A DNA stretch of 64,000 bases from Azonexus hydrophilus (GCF_001956855.1 NZ_MTHD01000006.1:62001-126000); one strand, 5' to 3'; numbered from the stretch's first letter, positions 8,972 through 16,384 are shown. Program-made: numbers and translations. The notes: generated by a model from the letters alone, not told the origin.

Positions 8972-9538
8972 ATGAAAACAAACTGGCTGCGCCGACTGGG
9001 TTTGACGAGCCTGCTCGCGTTTTCCACCCTGCCGCCTGCACACGCTCAGGCAGCCTGTCCAGGCTTGCTCGATCATCAGTTCATCAACCTGCAGGACGGC
9101 TCGCCGATGCCGCTCTGCCAATACGCCGGCAAGGTCATCCTGGTCGTCAATACAGCGAGCAAATGCGCCTTCACGTCGCAGTACGAAGGGCTGGAAAAAC
9201 TCTACGCCCGACTGAAAGATCGCGGCCTGGTCGTACTCGGTTTTCCGTCAAACGACTTTGGCGAACAGGAACCGGGCAGCGATCAGCAGATCGCAGAATT
9301 CTGCCGCCTGACCTACGGCGTCGAGTTTCCGATGGTCGCCAAAACCATCGTCAAAGGGCCGGGCGCCAACGCCTTCTACCAACAACTGGCCGAGCGCACC
9401 GGCAGCACGCCGAAATGGAATTTCCACAAATACCTGATCAATCGCGACGGCAGCGAAGTCGTCGCCTACACCAGCCTGACCTCGCCCGACAGTCGGAGCT
9501 TGCTGAAGAAGATCGAGCAGTTTCTTGGTCAGCCGTGA
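8972..9538 (+). CDS. Periplasmic glutathione peroxidase-like protein
   Basis: A 188-aa thiol peroxidase of the glutathione peroxidase family. A signal peptide ends near AHAQA (about residues 1-26), which places the enzyme in the periplasm. The peroxidatic cysteine is in NTASKCAFTSQYEGLEKL. The FPSNDFG and WNFHKYLI motifs supply the Gln/Trp/Asn region, with Asn-Asp in place of the usual Asn-Gln. It probably reduces peroxides using thioredoxin-type donors, as most bacterial members do. The ATG follows AAGGAGATTTGCG. Confidence 0.88.
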   Translation: MKTNWLRRLGLTSLLAFSTLPPAHAQAACPGLLDHQFINLQDGSPMPLCQYAGKVILVVNTASKCAFTSQYEGLEKLYARLKDRGLVVLGFPSNDFGEQEPGSDQQIAEFCRLTYGVEFPMVAKTIVKGPGANAFYQQLAERTGSTPKWNFHKYLINRDGSEVVAYTSLTSPDSRSLLKKIEQFLGQP

Positions 9539-9622
9539 TCAGGCTAGGTGTGAGTTGTTGATGAATTTGGCGAAGGGTTGGAATCGACCCGAAGCGGTAG
9601 TTGGCTGCTTATCAAAGCGGAC

Positions 9623-9693
9623 GCTCAACATCTGACATAACCGGCGCCGCGCGGCTTCATTGCGCAGCGCCCGCGTTGATGGATTGGTTTGGC
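9623..9693 (-). other. Candidate attC site of cassette 3
   Basis: Read on the minus strand, the right core is GTTGAGC (9623-9629). A stem follows of GGCGCTGCGC against GCGCGGCGCC, with a single T-G wobble pair. The L' half GGCGCCGGTTAT is the same as in the clear attC at 11.4 kb. The left core is imperfect (GCCAAAC, 9687-9693, six of seven positions). The site overlaps the 3' end of the HEPN-like gene, which happens in some cassettes. Confidence 0.55.
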
Positions 9694-10658
9694 ACTACAA
9701 GTAAAGCCAGACCAGCCAAGAATTCACTTCCGATAGAGAGAGCGTGCAGTAAAAGCTCTTCAAATTCGGCGGGTGAAACAACTAGTTGATCTCCGACGTT
9801 TAGTTTTGCTCCTGTCTTACGAAGGTATTCCTCATCCACAGTTCCTCGGCGATGAACAATCAGGTGCCGATTCTGATTAAGGCGCCACGCTGTTGGTGCC
9901 GCCAATTTCTCACGAAGGCAAGAGGAATCAATAAGTGCTTCGCAGGCGCACTTGAGCGTTGGGAGGCTGCTCAGGTCGCGCTCCTCGAACAATAAGCGTC
10001 CCATTTGCTTAGATAGATCGAAGCCTCGCGAAGCCAGATCGTCGACATTCAGTTTAGGTAACTCGAATTTGCGCTTGGCACTTTGGTCTGACAGCAACTT
10101 GGTAACAAGATCAGGACGGCTATCTAAGAGCAATGTAAGTTCATCACCGACCAGCATTTCCAACGCTGACCACGCGGCCACCGTGCCTTGCAGCAATATT
10201 TCGCGTGCAACAGATTGGATTTCCGGAGTTTCATGCAAATGAAGTAGAAATCTTGCTGTTTCCAAAACCAGCGAATCGATGCCATCCTCGGATTTGGAGA
10301 ACGCAACCATTTTCGAGTTGGCGATCACCCCTGCAGCTTGGTTGCGGCGAGCTTCAAGCCCACCTTCGGTTTCATTTGGTTCCCTACCTATTGACCGTGC
10401 TCGAATTCGCTCGGCCATGGAGAAACGCTGATATTGTTTGTCATGCGCCGCTTGATTTGCCAGAAGAAAAGGTGCCGCGGTTGTTTGGATCGTGGCGCTT
10501 AGCCGATCAATGAACGTTTCCGCAATGGCCCGGAATTCAAGGGGTAATAGAGGTAGGAAATCTCGAATGGCCCTAGTTTCATCCTCTAGCGAAAATGGAA
10601 CGAGGAATTGCTTCGTAAGTTCATCAGTTACCAAGCGAGTTTCTGGTGTTAGCGCCAC
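9657..10658 (-). CDS. HEPN-like cassette protein (R-x4-H motif)
   Basis: A 333-aa cassette-encoded protein, mostly helical by composition. Near the C terminus QNRHLIVHRRGTVDEEYL carries the R-x4-H signature of HEPN nucleases with the common RH-x3-H form, followed by a pattern (GD.L.....E) seen in many HEPN proteins of unknown function. HEPN domains are RNases in toxin-antitoxin and anti-phage systems, so a defence role is plausible. The start is set at GTG 10658, six bases after AGGAG and 12 bp past the attC core; an upstream GTG lies inside the attC stem. No antitoxin partner is obvious other than the neighbouring cassettes. Confidence 0.7.
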   Translation of the reverse strand: MALTPETRLVTDELTKQFLVPFSLEDETRAIRDFLPLLPLEFRAIAETFIDRLSATIQTTAAPFLLANQAAHDKQYQRFSMAERIRARSIGREPNETEGGLEARRNQAAGVIANSKMVAFSKSEDGIDSLVLETARFLLHLHETPEIQSVAREILLQGTVAAWSALEMLVGDELTLLLDSRPDLVTKLLSDQSAKRKFELPKLNVDDLASRGFDLSKQMGRLLFEERDLSSLPTLKCACEALIDSSCLREKLAAPTAWRLNQNRHLIVHRRGTVDEEYLRKTGAKLNVGDQLVVSPAEFEELLLHALSIGSEFLAGLALLVVPNQSINAGAAQ

Positions 10659-10669
10659 GGACAACTCCT

Positions 10670-10736
10670 GCCTCACGTTTGAATTCACCCGACCGCACGG
10701 CTTTTCGCGTAGCTCGGGTGGAATGATGGGTTGGGC
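10670..10736 (-). other. attC site of cassette 2
   Basis: A 67-bp site read on the minus strand. The left core GCCCAAC (10730-10736) fits RYYYAAC exactly. A stem CCACCCGA/TCGGGTGA follows with a short loop. The right core is GTGAGGC (10670-10676), one mismatch from GTTRRRY. The site begins 11 bp after the stop of cassette 2 and ends just before the ribosome-binding site of cassette 3. Confidence 0.7.
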
Positions 10737-10747
10737 CGCATGTTGCG

Positions 10748-11374
10748 CTACGCATTAAGCAATTGCATGTCGGCGAAGAATGCTTCGGCCTTATTCCAGC
10801 CAAGTAGATCGATGATCTCAAATGCCAAGCTTCGATCCTTGAATTGCCCAAATAGTGGGTCGGTGTTCGCAGCCAAATGTTCAAAGCATTTTGTTGTTGG
10901 CTCGTGAAAAGAGCCATCCTCCCAATGAAGAGCTTGGTTGCGAGCTTGCCAGATGACTTCACTTAACGGGATGCCATAAACAATCCGTCCGTCTGGGCAC
11001 CCGGTGCGCTTCTTTCCGTAATGAAGTGAAATGCCCTGCTTGCCGTACTGGAGGAGGCTACCGCTAAGAGCGGCAACAGAGAATTGGCGCGCTGCTAGTC
11101 GCTGAACAATTTCGTCATATTCAGCTTTCTTGTAATAGCGATCCTTATCGACGCCGAAGTAAGTGTCCCAATGGATTGCGGTTCCAAGCCCTTCGTCGTC
11201 GAGGTCGGGGTTCATCGCCAAGAACTCTGCGCGACGGTATCCTTCATCAGTTGTGGCAGTCAGTGCCGCAAGTTCTGCGCGGGTCTCAGTCAAGACATTT
11301 TGTTCGCGATAGATTTCTGAGACCACGGTTTCTACAGCGTGGCGAATTTCGGTCAGGTAGTCGGGAATCTTCAT
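10748..11374 (-). CDS. Cassette protein with RN-x3-H motif, unknown function
   Basis: A 208-aa soluble protein, unknown as a whole. The segment VIWQARNQALHWEDG (about residues 155-169) matches the R-x4-H pattern of HEPN domains in its RN form and is followed by a helical stretch, so a second HEPN-like protein is possible; this is inference from one motif. The N-terminal 50 residues look coiled-coil-like. The start at ATG 11374 lies 25 bp past the attC core, although no strong ribosome-binding site precedes it. An upstream in-frame extension would run across the attC and is rejected. Confidence 0.65.
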   Translation of the reverse strand: MKIPDYLTEIRHAVETVVSEIYREQNVLTETRAELAALTATTDEGYRRAEFLAMNPDLDDEGLGTAIHWDTYFGVDKDRYYKKAEYDEIVQRLAARQFSVAALSGSLLQYGKQGISLHYGKKRTGCPDGRIVYGIPLSEVIWQARNQALHWEDGSFHEPTTKCFEHLAANTDPLFGQFKDRSLAFEIIDLLGWNKAEAFFADMQLLNA

Positions 11375-11398
11375 AATTTGATGCACACGAATAATGCG

Positions 11399-11484
11399 AC
11401 CCAACGTTGAAAATAACCGGCGCCGCGGCAAGGCAGTTGGGGAAACGACATGTGTTTCACGGCGTCCAGGTTGATCTGTTAGGC
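11399..11484 (-). other. attC site of cassette 1 (best conserved)
   Basis: An 86-bp site read on the minus strand. The left core GCCTAAC (11478-11484) and right core GTTGGGT (11399-11405) both fit consensus. L'' (CTGGACGCCG) and L' (CGGCGCCGG) pair with one unpaired A, the extrahelical base expected of attC. GAAAC/GTTTC closes part of the terminal loop. It starts 8 bp after the stop of cassette 1. Confidence 0.85.
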
Positions 11485-11492
11485 TTATGGAA

Positions 11493-11882
11493 CTAGATTT
11501 TTGACACAATCGTAGTCGCGTCTTTCTGATTGCTGGTAGTGGGATTTCCGGGCGACTTCGTGACCACTATATGATTTTTGCAGCTTGCCACGACGGCAGC
11601 CAAGTCTTGTTTGAATTTATTGTTGTAGGCCAAGATTAGCTTGTCACAGGAAGCATATCGAACCGCTGCAAAGCAGCAGTGGATTAAATAGTCTCCCATG
11701 GAGTACATGGCAACTAACTTTCCGTTGTACTTCACGATGCACTCAAAGTCTGCGGCATTGCCGCCGAGTTGTACTTTGCTCTGTACAACTATCGCGCCCT
11801 TTGAAATGAGATCGTCATAGACCGCGTTGATGGTTGTGGTCTTTCCAGAGCTTGGGCTTCCTGACAGAAGAATGATGTCCAT
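11493..11882 (-). CDS. Small P-loop NTPase-like cassette protein
   Basis: A 129-aa protein with an N-terminal Walker A motif (LLSGSPSSGKTTTINAV, residues 5-21). It has a hydrophobic beta strand typical of a P-loop fold near DKLILAY, but no clear Walker B acidic pair. It is shorter than most kinases, so it may be a minimal P-loop protein or a divergent nucleotide kinase. It is cassette 1 of the array, with its ATG 17 bp past a GTTAGGT core and AGGA eight bases upstream. Base composition is much lower in GC than in the flanking nif genes. Function unknown. Confidence 0.7.
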   Translation of the reverse strand: MDIILLSGSPSSGKTTTINAVYDDLISKGAIVVQSKVQLGGNAADFECIVKYNGKLVAMYSMGDYLIHCCFAAVRYASCDKLILAYNNKFKQDLAAVVASCKNHIVVTKSPGNPTTSNQKDATTIVSKI

Positions 11883-11899
11883 ACGATCGTCCTGAGTAA

Positions 11900-11906
11900 A
11901 CCTAAC
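11900..11906 (-). other. Integron core site upstream of cassette 1
   Basis: On the minus strand GTTAGGT fits GTTRRRY and lies 17 bp before the cassette 1 start. No matching left core or L'/L'' stem is seen upstream, although ACCTGGACG, shared with the 11.4-kb attC, lies about 20 bp away. It could be an attI remnant, a truncated attC or chance. Confidence 0.5.
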
Positions 11907-12206
11907 AGTTATTCACGAGCAGAAACGTCCAGGTCATTACTAATAATACGGACACGATTGGATCGCCCATAAGGTTATGAATGACATGGAGATTATCCGA
12001 AGCCGGTGTCCTTATCAATCAGCAATCATACGGACAGAGCCAACGTCCGCTATGCGACGCTTTCGTGAGAGACCACTCGTGGCCGATTGCCGTCCCCCCA
12101 ACGATTGCCCCTCTTTAATCCCACAGCAACACTTCCCTCCCCGCCTACCCAAAACCTTCAATTCCCGTGACAATCCCGCCCTGTCCCGGAATCGACACAA
12201 CAACCC
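11907..12206. other. Non-coding stretch between cassette array and ygjP
   Basis: About 300 bp without a convincing gene. A 77-codon plus-strand frame here has no recognisable family, no good ribosome-binding site and an Arg/Pro-rich composition. No integrase remnant was seen. The stretch may hold the truncated end of the integron and the ygjP promoter. Confidence 0.5.
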
Positions 12207-12746
12207 TTGACCACCCCGCTCCCCGCCTACCTCACCGGCTATCCGCCAACGCTGACCGAACCGGTCGCCCGCCTGCTTGAGCAGGGGCGGCTGGGCGAGG
12301 CCTTGTTGCGGAAATATCCGCAGGCGCACGAGGTGCGTACCGATCGGGCGCTGTATGAGTACGTGCAGGGCTTGCGCGGCGAGCATCTGCGTAATGCGCC
12401 GCAGCCGAGCCGGATTGCTTTCGACGGCAAGCTGCAGTCGGTCGGCCGGGCGCTGGGTACGCATACCCGGATTGCCCGCGTGCAGGGTGGCAAGTTGAGG
12501 ACCAAGCACGAAATCCACATTGCTGCGGTGTTCCGCGAAGCGCCGCCGGAATTCCTGCGCATGATCGTTGCGCATGAGCTGGCCCATCTCAAGGAGAGCG
12601 CGCACGACAAGGCTTTCTACCAGTTGTGCCGGCATATCGAGCCGGATTACCACCAGCTGGAGTTCGATGTGCGCGTCTATCTGTGCCATCTGGCGGGCGG
12701 CGGCGAGGTGCTGTGGCCGGCCCGGCGGGCCGACGGGTCTGTCTGA
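12207..12746 (+). CDS. ygjP: YgjP-like zinc metallopeptidase family protein
   Basis: A 179-aa soluble protein of the YgjP (DUF45) family. It matches E. coli YgjP along its length, including RVQGGKL, the zinc-binding HELAHLKE motif with a third ligand His downstream (RHIEPDYHQLEFD) and the final hydrophobic helix. The E. coli protein has been linked to UTP pyrophosphatase activity in screening work; the physiological role is uncertain. The only fitting start is a TTG, so the N terminus is not firm. The NifA site of the nifB promoter overlaps its stop codon, so the nifB promoter begins inside this gene. Confidence 0.87.
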   Translation: MTTPLPAYLTGYPPTLTEPVARLLEQGRLGEALLRKYPQAHEVRTDRALYEYVQGLRGEHLRNAPQPSRIAFDGKLQSVGRALGTHTRIARVQGGKLRTKHEIHIAAVFREAPPEFLRMIVAHELAHLKESAHDKAFYQLCRHIEPDYHQLEFDVRVYLCHLAGGGEVLWPARRADGSV

Positions 12747-12834
12747 TTTGCGACAAGCGACCCGACAAGGGTGCAGGATCGTTTTTGCATGTTGTTGATA
12801 TAAAAGGATAAAACTCACTGGCACAGCGATTGCT
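12740..12834 (+). promoter_or_regulatory. NifA UAS plus sigma54 promoter of nifB operon
   Basis: TGTCTGATTTGCGACA (12740-12755) is an exact TGT-N10-ACA site overlapping the ygjP stop codon. TGGCAC-N5-TTGCT (12819-12834) is a near-perfect -24/-12 element 63 bp later. Transcription should begin near 12845, downstream of the ATG at 12838. Confidence 0.92.
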
Positions 12835-12870
12835 GAAATGGCTCCGAACAGTTTTCATGGAGCCCTCATC

Positions 12871-14373
12871 GTGGAACTACCCGTCATCAGCAATAACGCA
12901 CCGGCCGCCGAAGGTGGTGGTTGTTCATCCAGCGGTTGCGGCACAGCGCCGGATGCCCTGAGCCACCTCCCGAATCACATCCGGGCCAAGGTCCAGGACC
13001 ATCCCTGCTATTCGGAAGAAGCGCACCACTACTTCGCCCGCATGCACGTTGCCGTCGCCCCGGCCTGCAACATCCAGTGCAATTACTGCAACCGCAAGTA
13101 CGACTGTTCCAACGAATCCCGCCCGGGCGTCGTTTCCGAACTGCTGACGCCCGACCAGGCGATCAAGAAGGTACTCGCCGTGGCTGCCGAGATTCCGCAG
13201 ATGACGGTGCTCGGCATCGCCGGACCCGGAGACCCCCTGGCCAACCCGGGCCGCACTTTCGAGACCTTCGAACAGCTGTCCGCGCGCGCCCCGGACATCA
13301 AGCTGTGCGTGTCGACCAACGGGCTGACCTTGCCCCAGTACGTCGACGAAATCGCCAAGCACAACATCGACCATGTGACGATCACCATCAACTGTGTCGA
13401 TCCGGAAGTTGGCGCCAAGATCTATCCGTGGATCTTCTGGGAGAACAAACGCATCTTCGGCATCGAAGGCGCGCGGATTCTCATCGAGCAGCAGCAGAAG
13501 GGTCTGCAGATGCTGACCGACCGGGGCATCCTGGTGAAGGTCAACTCGGTGCTGATCCCGGGCGTCAATGACGAGCATCTGAAGGAAGTCTCGAAGATCG
13601 TCAAGGAAAAGGGCGCCTTCCTGCACAACGTCATGCCGCTGATTGCCGAGGCTGAACACGGTACCTACTACGGCATCATGGAGCAGCCGGAACCGACGCC
13701 GGAAATGCTGCAGGACCTGCAGGATGCCTGCGCCGGCGACATGGCGATGATGCGCCACTGCCGCCAATGCCGCGCCGATGCGGTCGGCCTGTTGGGCGAG
13801 GATCGCGGCGACGAGTTCACCCTCGACAAGATCGACGTCATGGATGTCGATTACGAAGCCGCCATGGTCCGCCGCAAGGTGGTCCACGACGAGATTCTCG
13901 AGAAGCTCGACGCCCAGCGCGGCATCGTCAAGCCGAAGGCCTCCGGCATTCCGGAAGGTTCGCGGCCGGTGCTGATGGCGGTGGCCGGCAAGAACGGGGT
14001 CGTCGCCGAGCACTTCGGCCACGCCAAGGAATTCCTGATCTACGAAGCGTCGCCAGAAGGTGTCCGCTTCATCAGCCACCGCAAGACCGAGCTGTACTGC
14101 GGCGGCATGGATGCCTGCGGCGATGGCGACATGGTCGATGCCGGCGCGACGGAATCCCTGCTTGACCGCAACATCCGCGTGCTTGAAGGCTGCGAGGTCG
14201 TGCTCTGCTCCAAGGTCGGCTACGAACCCTGGGCCAAGCTGGAAGCCGCCGGTATCGCGCCGAACGGCGAACACGCGATGGAGCCGATCGAGGATGCCGT
14301 GATGGCGGTGTACAAGGAAATCGCAGCGACCGGCAAGTTGCTTCCTGCGGTCGACAGCAAAAAGGTGGCGTAA
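12871..14373 (+). CDS. nifB: FeMo-cofactor biosynthesis protein NifB
   Basis: A radical SAM enzyme of 500 aa that makes NifB-co, the 8Fe core of FeMo-co, from two [4Fe-4S] clusters with insertion of carbide. The radical SAM motif is CNIQCNYCNRKYDC, with the SAM-binding GIAGPGDPL next. Further cysteines (CRQCRADAVG) bind the substrate clusters. The C-terminal NifX-like domain begins near PVLMAVAGKNGVVAEHFGHA. The start is set at GTG 12871, eight bases after GGAG; the upstream ATG at 12838 lies before the predicted transcription start and is excluded. fdxN follows directly. Confidence 0.96.
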   Translation: MELPVISNNAPAAEGGGCSSSGCGTAPDALSHLPNHIRAKVQDHPCYSEEAHHYFARMHVAVAPACNIQCNYCNRKYDCSNESRPGVVSELLTPDQAIKKVLAVAAEIPQMTVLGIAGPGDPLANPGRTFETFEQLSARAPDIKLCVSTNGLTLPQYVDEIAKHNIDHVTITINCVDPEVGAKIYPWIFWENKRIFGIEGARILIEQQQKGLQMLTDRGILVKVNSVLIPGVNDEHLKEVSKIVKEKGAFLHNVMPLIAEAEHGTYYGIMEQPEPTPEMLQDLQDACAGDMAMMRHCRQCRADAVGLLGEDRGDEFTLDKIDVMDVDYEAAMVRRKVVHDEILEKLDAQRGIVKPKASGIPEGSRPVLMAVAGKNGVVAEHFGHAKEFLIYEASPEGVRFISHRKTELYCGGMDACGDGDMVDAGATESLLDRNIRVLEGCEVVLCSKVGYEPWAKLEAAGIAPNGEHAMEPIEDAVMAVYKEIAATGKLLPAVDSKKVA

Positions 14374-14652
14374 ATGGCACTGCAAATCACCGAATCCTGC
14401 GTCAATTGCTGGGCTTGCGTCGATGTCTGCCCGAACGACGCGATCTACGAGGACAAGCCGCATTTCCTGATCGATGACGGGAAATGCACCGAATGCCTCG
14501 GCGATCACGCCGACCCGCAATGTGCCGCGATCTGTCCGATCGAAATGGCCATCGTCAACGAACTGGGCGAGTTCCTGAACCCGCCCGGGTCGCTGACCGG
14601 GATTCCGATTGAAAAGCTGAAGGAATTCGGCCTGTGGAAGGATGCTGCCTGA
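14374..14652 (+). CDS. fdxN: 2[4Fe-4S] ferredoxin FdxN
   Basis: A 92-aa ferredoxin with two cluster motifs: CVNCWACVDVCP and CTECLGDHADPQCAAICP, the second with the insertion typical of the nif-type ferredoxins. It immediately follows nifB (no gap) and overlaps the next gene by one base. In other diazotrophs FdxN supplies electrons to NifB or to nitrogenase. The C-terminal tail (about residues 65-92) is longer than in minimal clostridial ferredoxins. Confidence 0.93.
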   Translation: MALQITESCVNCWACVDVCPNDAIYEDKPHFLIDDGKCTECLGDHADPQCAAICPIEMAIVNELGEFLNPPGSLTGIPIEKLKEFGLWKDAA

Positions 14653-15119
14653 TGGCCGTCGTCACGTTTTACGAGAAACCCGGCTGCAAGGGCAACCTGC
14701 GTCAGAAGACGCTGCTTGCCGCAGCCGGCCATACCGTCCAGGCGAAAAACCTGAAAACCGAGGCGTGGACCGCAGAAAGGCTGCTCGCCTTTGTCGGCAA
14801 ACTGCCAATCAACCAGTGGTTCAACCCCAGCGCGCCGGCGATCAAGAGCGGCCAGCTGGTGCCGGAGAACATCAGCTTCGAGCACGCGCTGCAACTGCTG
14901 CTGGAAAACCCGCTGCTGGTTCGCCGGCCGCTGATGGAAATCGGCGACGAACGCATGGTCGGTTTCGACCCGGCGGCCGTCGATGCCTGGATCGGGCTGA
15001 ACGGCGTCGAACTGCCGGCAGGCAACATCGAGGCCTGCGTGCACGGTCCGGAAGGCCATGGCAGTTGTGGCAGCCATGCCCACGATGAGGAAGAACATGC
15101 CGGCTGCGGGACTCACTGA
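14652..15119 (+). CDS. nifO: NifO-like ArsC/Spx-family nitrogenase-associated protein
   Basis: A 155-aa protein of the ArsC/Spx thioredoxin-like fold. It begins TFYEKPGCKGNLRQK, with one cysteine where arsenate reductases keep their catalytic residue, and ends in a Cys/His-rich tail (HGSCGSHAHDEEEHAGCGTH) that could bind metal. Members called NifO or nitrogenase-associated protein lie downstream of nifB in several proteobacteria; a role in molybdenum use has been proposed in Azotobacter. The start overlaps the fdxN stop (TGATG). It overlaps the flavodiiron gene by 23 bp. Confidence 0.85.
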   Translation: MAVVTFYEKPGCKGNLRQKTLLAAAGHTVQAKNLKTEAWTAERLLAFVGKLPINQWFNPSAPAIKSGQLVPENISFEHALQLLLENPLLVRRPLMEIGDERMVGFDPAAVDAWIGLNGVELPAGNIEACVHGPEGHGSCGSHAHDEEEHAGCGTH

Positions 15120-16368
15120 CGGCGCAGTGGAAATTGCCCCGGGCGTCCACTGGGTGGGCGCCCTCGACCCGCATCTGCGCAGTTTCGACATCATCCTGAA
15201 AACCGCCAACGGCACCAGCTACAACAGCTACGTGGTCCGCGGCGAGAACGGCGTGGCGATCATCGACACGGTGAAGGAAAACTTCGCCGACGATTTCTTC
15301 CGTCGACTCGAATCGGTGGCCGGTTACGACGAAATCACCACCATCGTCCTCAACCACCTGGAGCCGGATCACAGCGGCGCCCTGCCCGAGTTGCTGAAAC
15401 GTGCGCCGCAAGCCCGCGTCTATCTGTCCAGCCGCGCCCAGATGATGCTGAAGGCCTTGCTCAAGCCAACCGGCGGCAAGCCGCCGGAATACATCCCGGT
15501 GACCACCGACGACCAGGTCGATCTCGGCGGCCGCACGCTGCGCTTCCTGCACACGCCCTACCTGCACTGGCCGGACACGCAGTGCACCTACCTGGTCGAG
15601 GACGGCCTGCTGTTCACCGGCGACATCTTCGGCTGCCATTTCTGCGACGCCAGACTGTTCAACGATACCGTCGGCGATTTCCGCTTCTCGTTCGAGTATT
15701 ACTACGCCCACATCATGCGGCCGTTCCGCGAGTACGTGCTCGACGCGGTGGCGCTGATCGAGCCGCTCGAACTCAACCTGATCGCCCCGGCGCACGGCCC
15801 GATCCTGCGCCACCAGCCGCGCGACTACGTGCATCGCTACCGCGAGCTGGCGACGCCGCGGCTGTTCAACGAGGCGCGCAGCGAAAAGACGCTGGTCGTC
15901 TTCTACATTTCCGCCTACGGCAACACCCGCCGGATGGCCGAGGCGCTGGCTGCCGGCGCCGAATCCATCGGCGGCGTGCGCGTTTCGCTGTACGACCTGG
16001 AAGGCGGCGAATCCGGCATCTTCACCGACCTGATCGAGGAAGCCGACGGCCTCGCCTTCGGCAGCCCGACGATCAACGCCGACGCCGTCAAGCCGATCTG
16101 GGACGTGCTGTCGTCGCTGACCACGGTCAACGTCAAGGGCAAGCTCGGCGCCGCCTTCGGTTCCTACGGCTGGAGCGGCGAAGCCGTCCGGCTGATCGAG
16201 GACCGCCTGCGCGGGCTGAAGCTGCGCGTGCCGGTCGAGGGCCTGCGCATCAAGCTGGTGCCTGATGCCAACGAACTCGAACAATGCCGCCAGCTGGGCG
16301 AACTGCTGGCCCGCCACCTGACCGGCCGGCTCGAACACCGCGAAGTCGACCTGGCCGCACTGGCCTGA
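15097..16368 (+). CDS. FprA-type flavodiiron protein (putative O2 reductase)
   Basis: A 423-aa A-type flavoprotein. The beta-lactamase-like domain has the diiron ligands in HLEPDHSG, FTGDIFG and APAHGPILR, and the flavodoxin domain begins with ISAYGNTRRMAEAL. Flavodiiron proteins reduce O2 or NO to harmless products. In a nifB operon the likely job is to consume O2 near nitrogenase using ferredoxin electrons; this is inference. A position His is replaced at HTPYLHWPD (typical of the class). The start at ATG 15097 follows GAGGAAGAAC; upstream ATGs lack ribosome-binding sites. Confidence 0.9.
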   Translation: MPAAGLTDGAVEIAPGVHWVGALDPHLRSFDIILKTANGTSYNSYVVRGENGVAIIDTVKENFADDFFRRLESVAGYDEITTIVLNHLEPDHSGALPELLKRAPQARVYLSSRAQMMLKALLKPTGGKPPEYIPVTTDDQVDLGGRTLRFLHTPYLHWPDTQCTYLVEDGLLFTGDIFGCHFCDARLFNDTVGDFRFSFEYYYAHIMRPFREYVLDAVALIEPLELNLIAPAHGPILRHQPRDYVHRYRELATPRLFNEARSEKTLVVFYISAYGNTRRMAEALAAGAESIGGVRVSLYDLEGGESGIFTDLIEEADGLAFGSPTINADAVKPIWDVLSSLTTVNVKGKLGAAFGSYGWSGEAVRLIEDRLRGLKLRVPVEGLRIKLVPDANELEQCRQLGELLARHLTGRLEHREVDLAALA

Positions 16369-16384
16369 CACACAAGGAAAAATC

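Larger units (their letters stand above)
9623..11906 (-). mobile_element. Integrase-less integron cassette array (CALIN) with three cassettes
   Basis: Three consecutive genes on the minus strand are each followed by an attC-like site, and a further GTTRRRY core precedes the first gene. Cassette order in the transcribed direction is P-loop protein, RN-x3-H protein, RH-x3-H HEPN-like protein. Each open frame begins 12-25 bp after a core site and ends 8-11 bp before, or inside, the next attC, which is the standard cassette layout. The block is visibly AT-richer than the flanking genes. No intI gene lies in the window, so this is called a cluster of attC sites lacking integrase. The array interrupts the stretch between the peroxidase gene and ygjP. 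Confidence 0.75.

Noticed and set aside
9541-9622. Similarity between non-coding flanks of the cassette array (GTCCGCT and GGTCGATT/GGCCGATT words on both sides)
   Set aside because: Shared words are short and unordered; not convincing as a target-site duplication or attachment repeat.
11977-12210. 77-codon frame as an integrase remnant
   Set aside because: No tyrosine recombinase motif (no R-H-x-x-R or catalytic Tyr context), and Arg/Pro-rich composition typical of spurious frames.
12838-12870. ATG start for nifB
   Set aside because: It lies upstream of the predicted sigma54 transcript start and lacks a ribosome-binding site; the GTG at 12871 has GGAG at good spacing.
12925-14520. 531-codon open frame on the minus strand
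   Set aside because: Antisense shadow of nifB and fdxN; composition is Val/Asp/Ala-rich without motifs.
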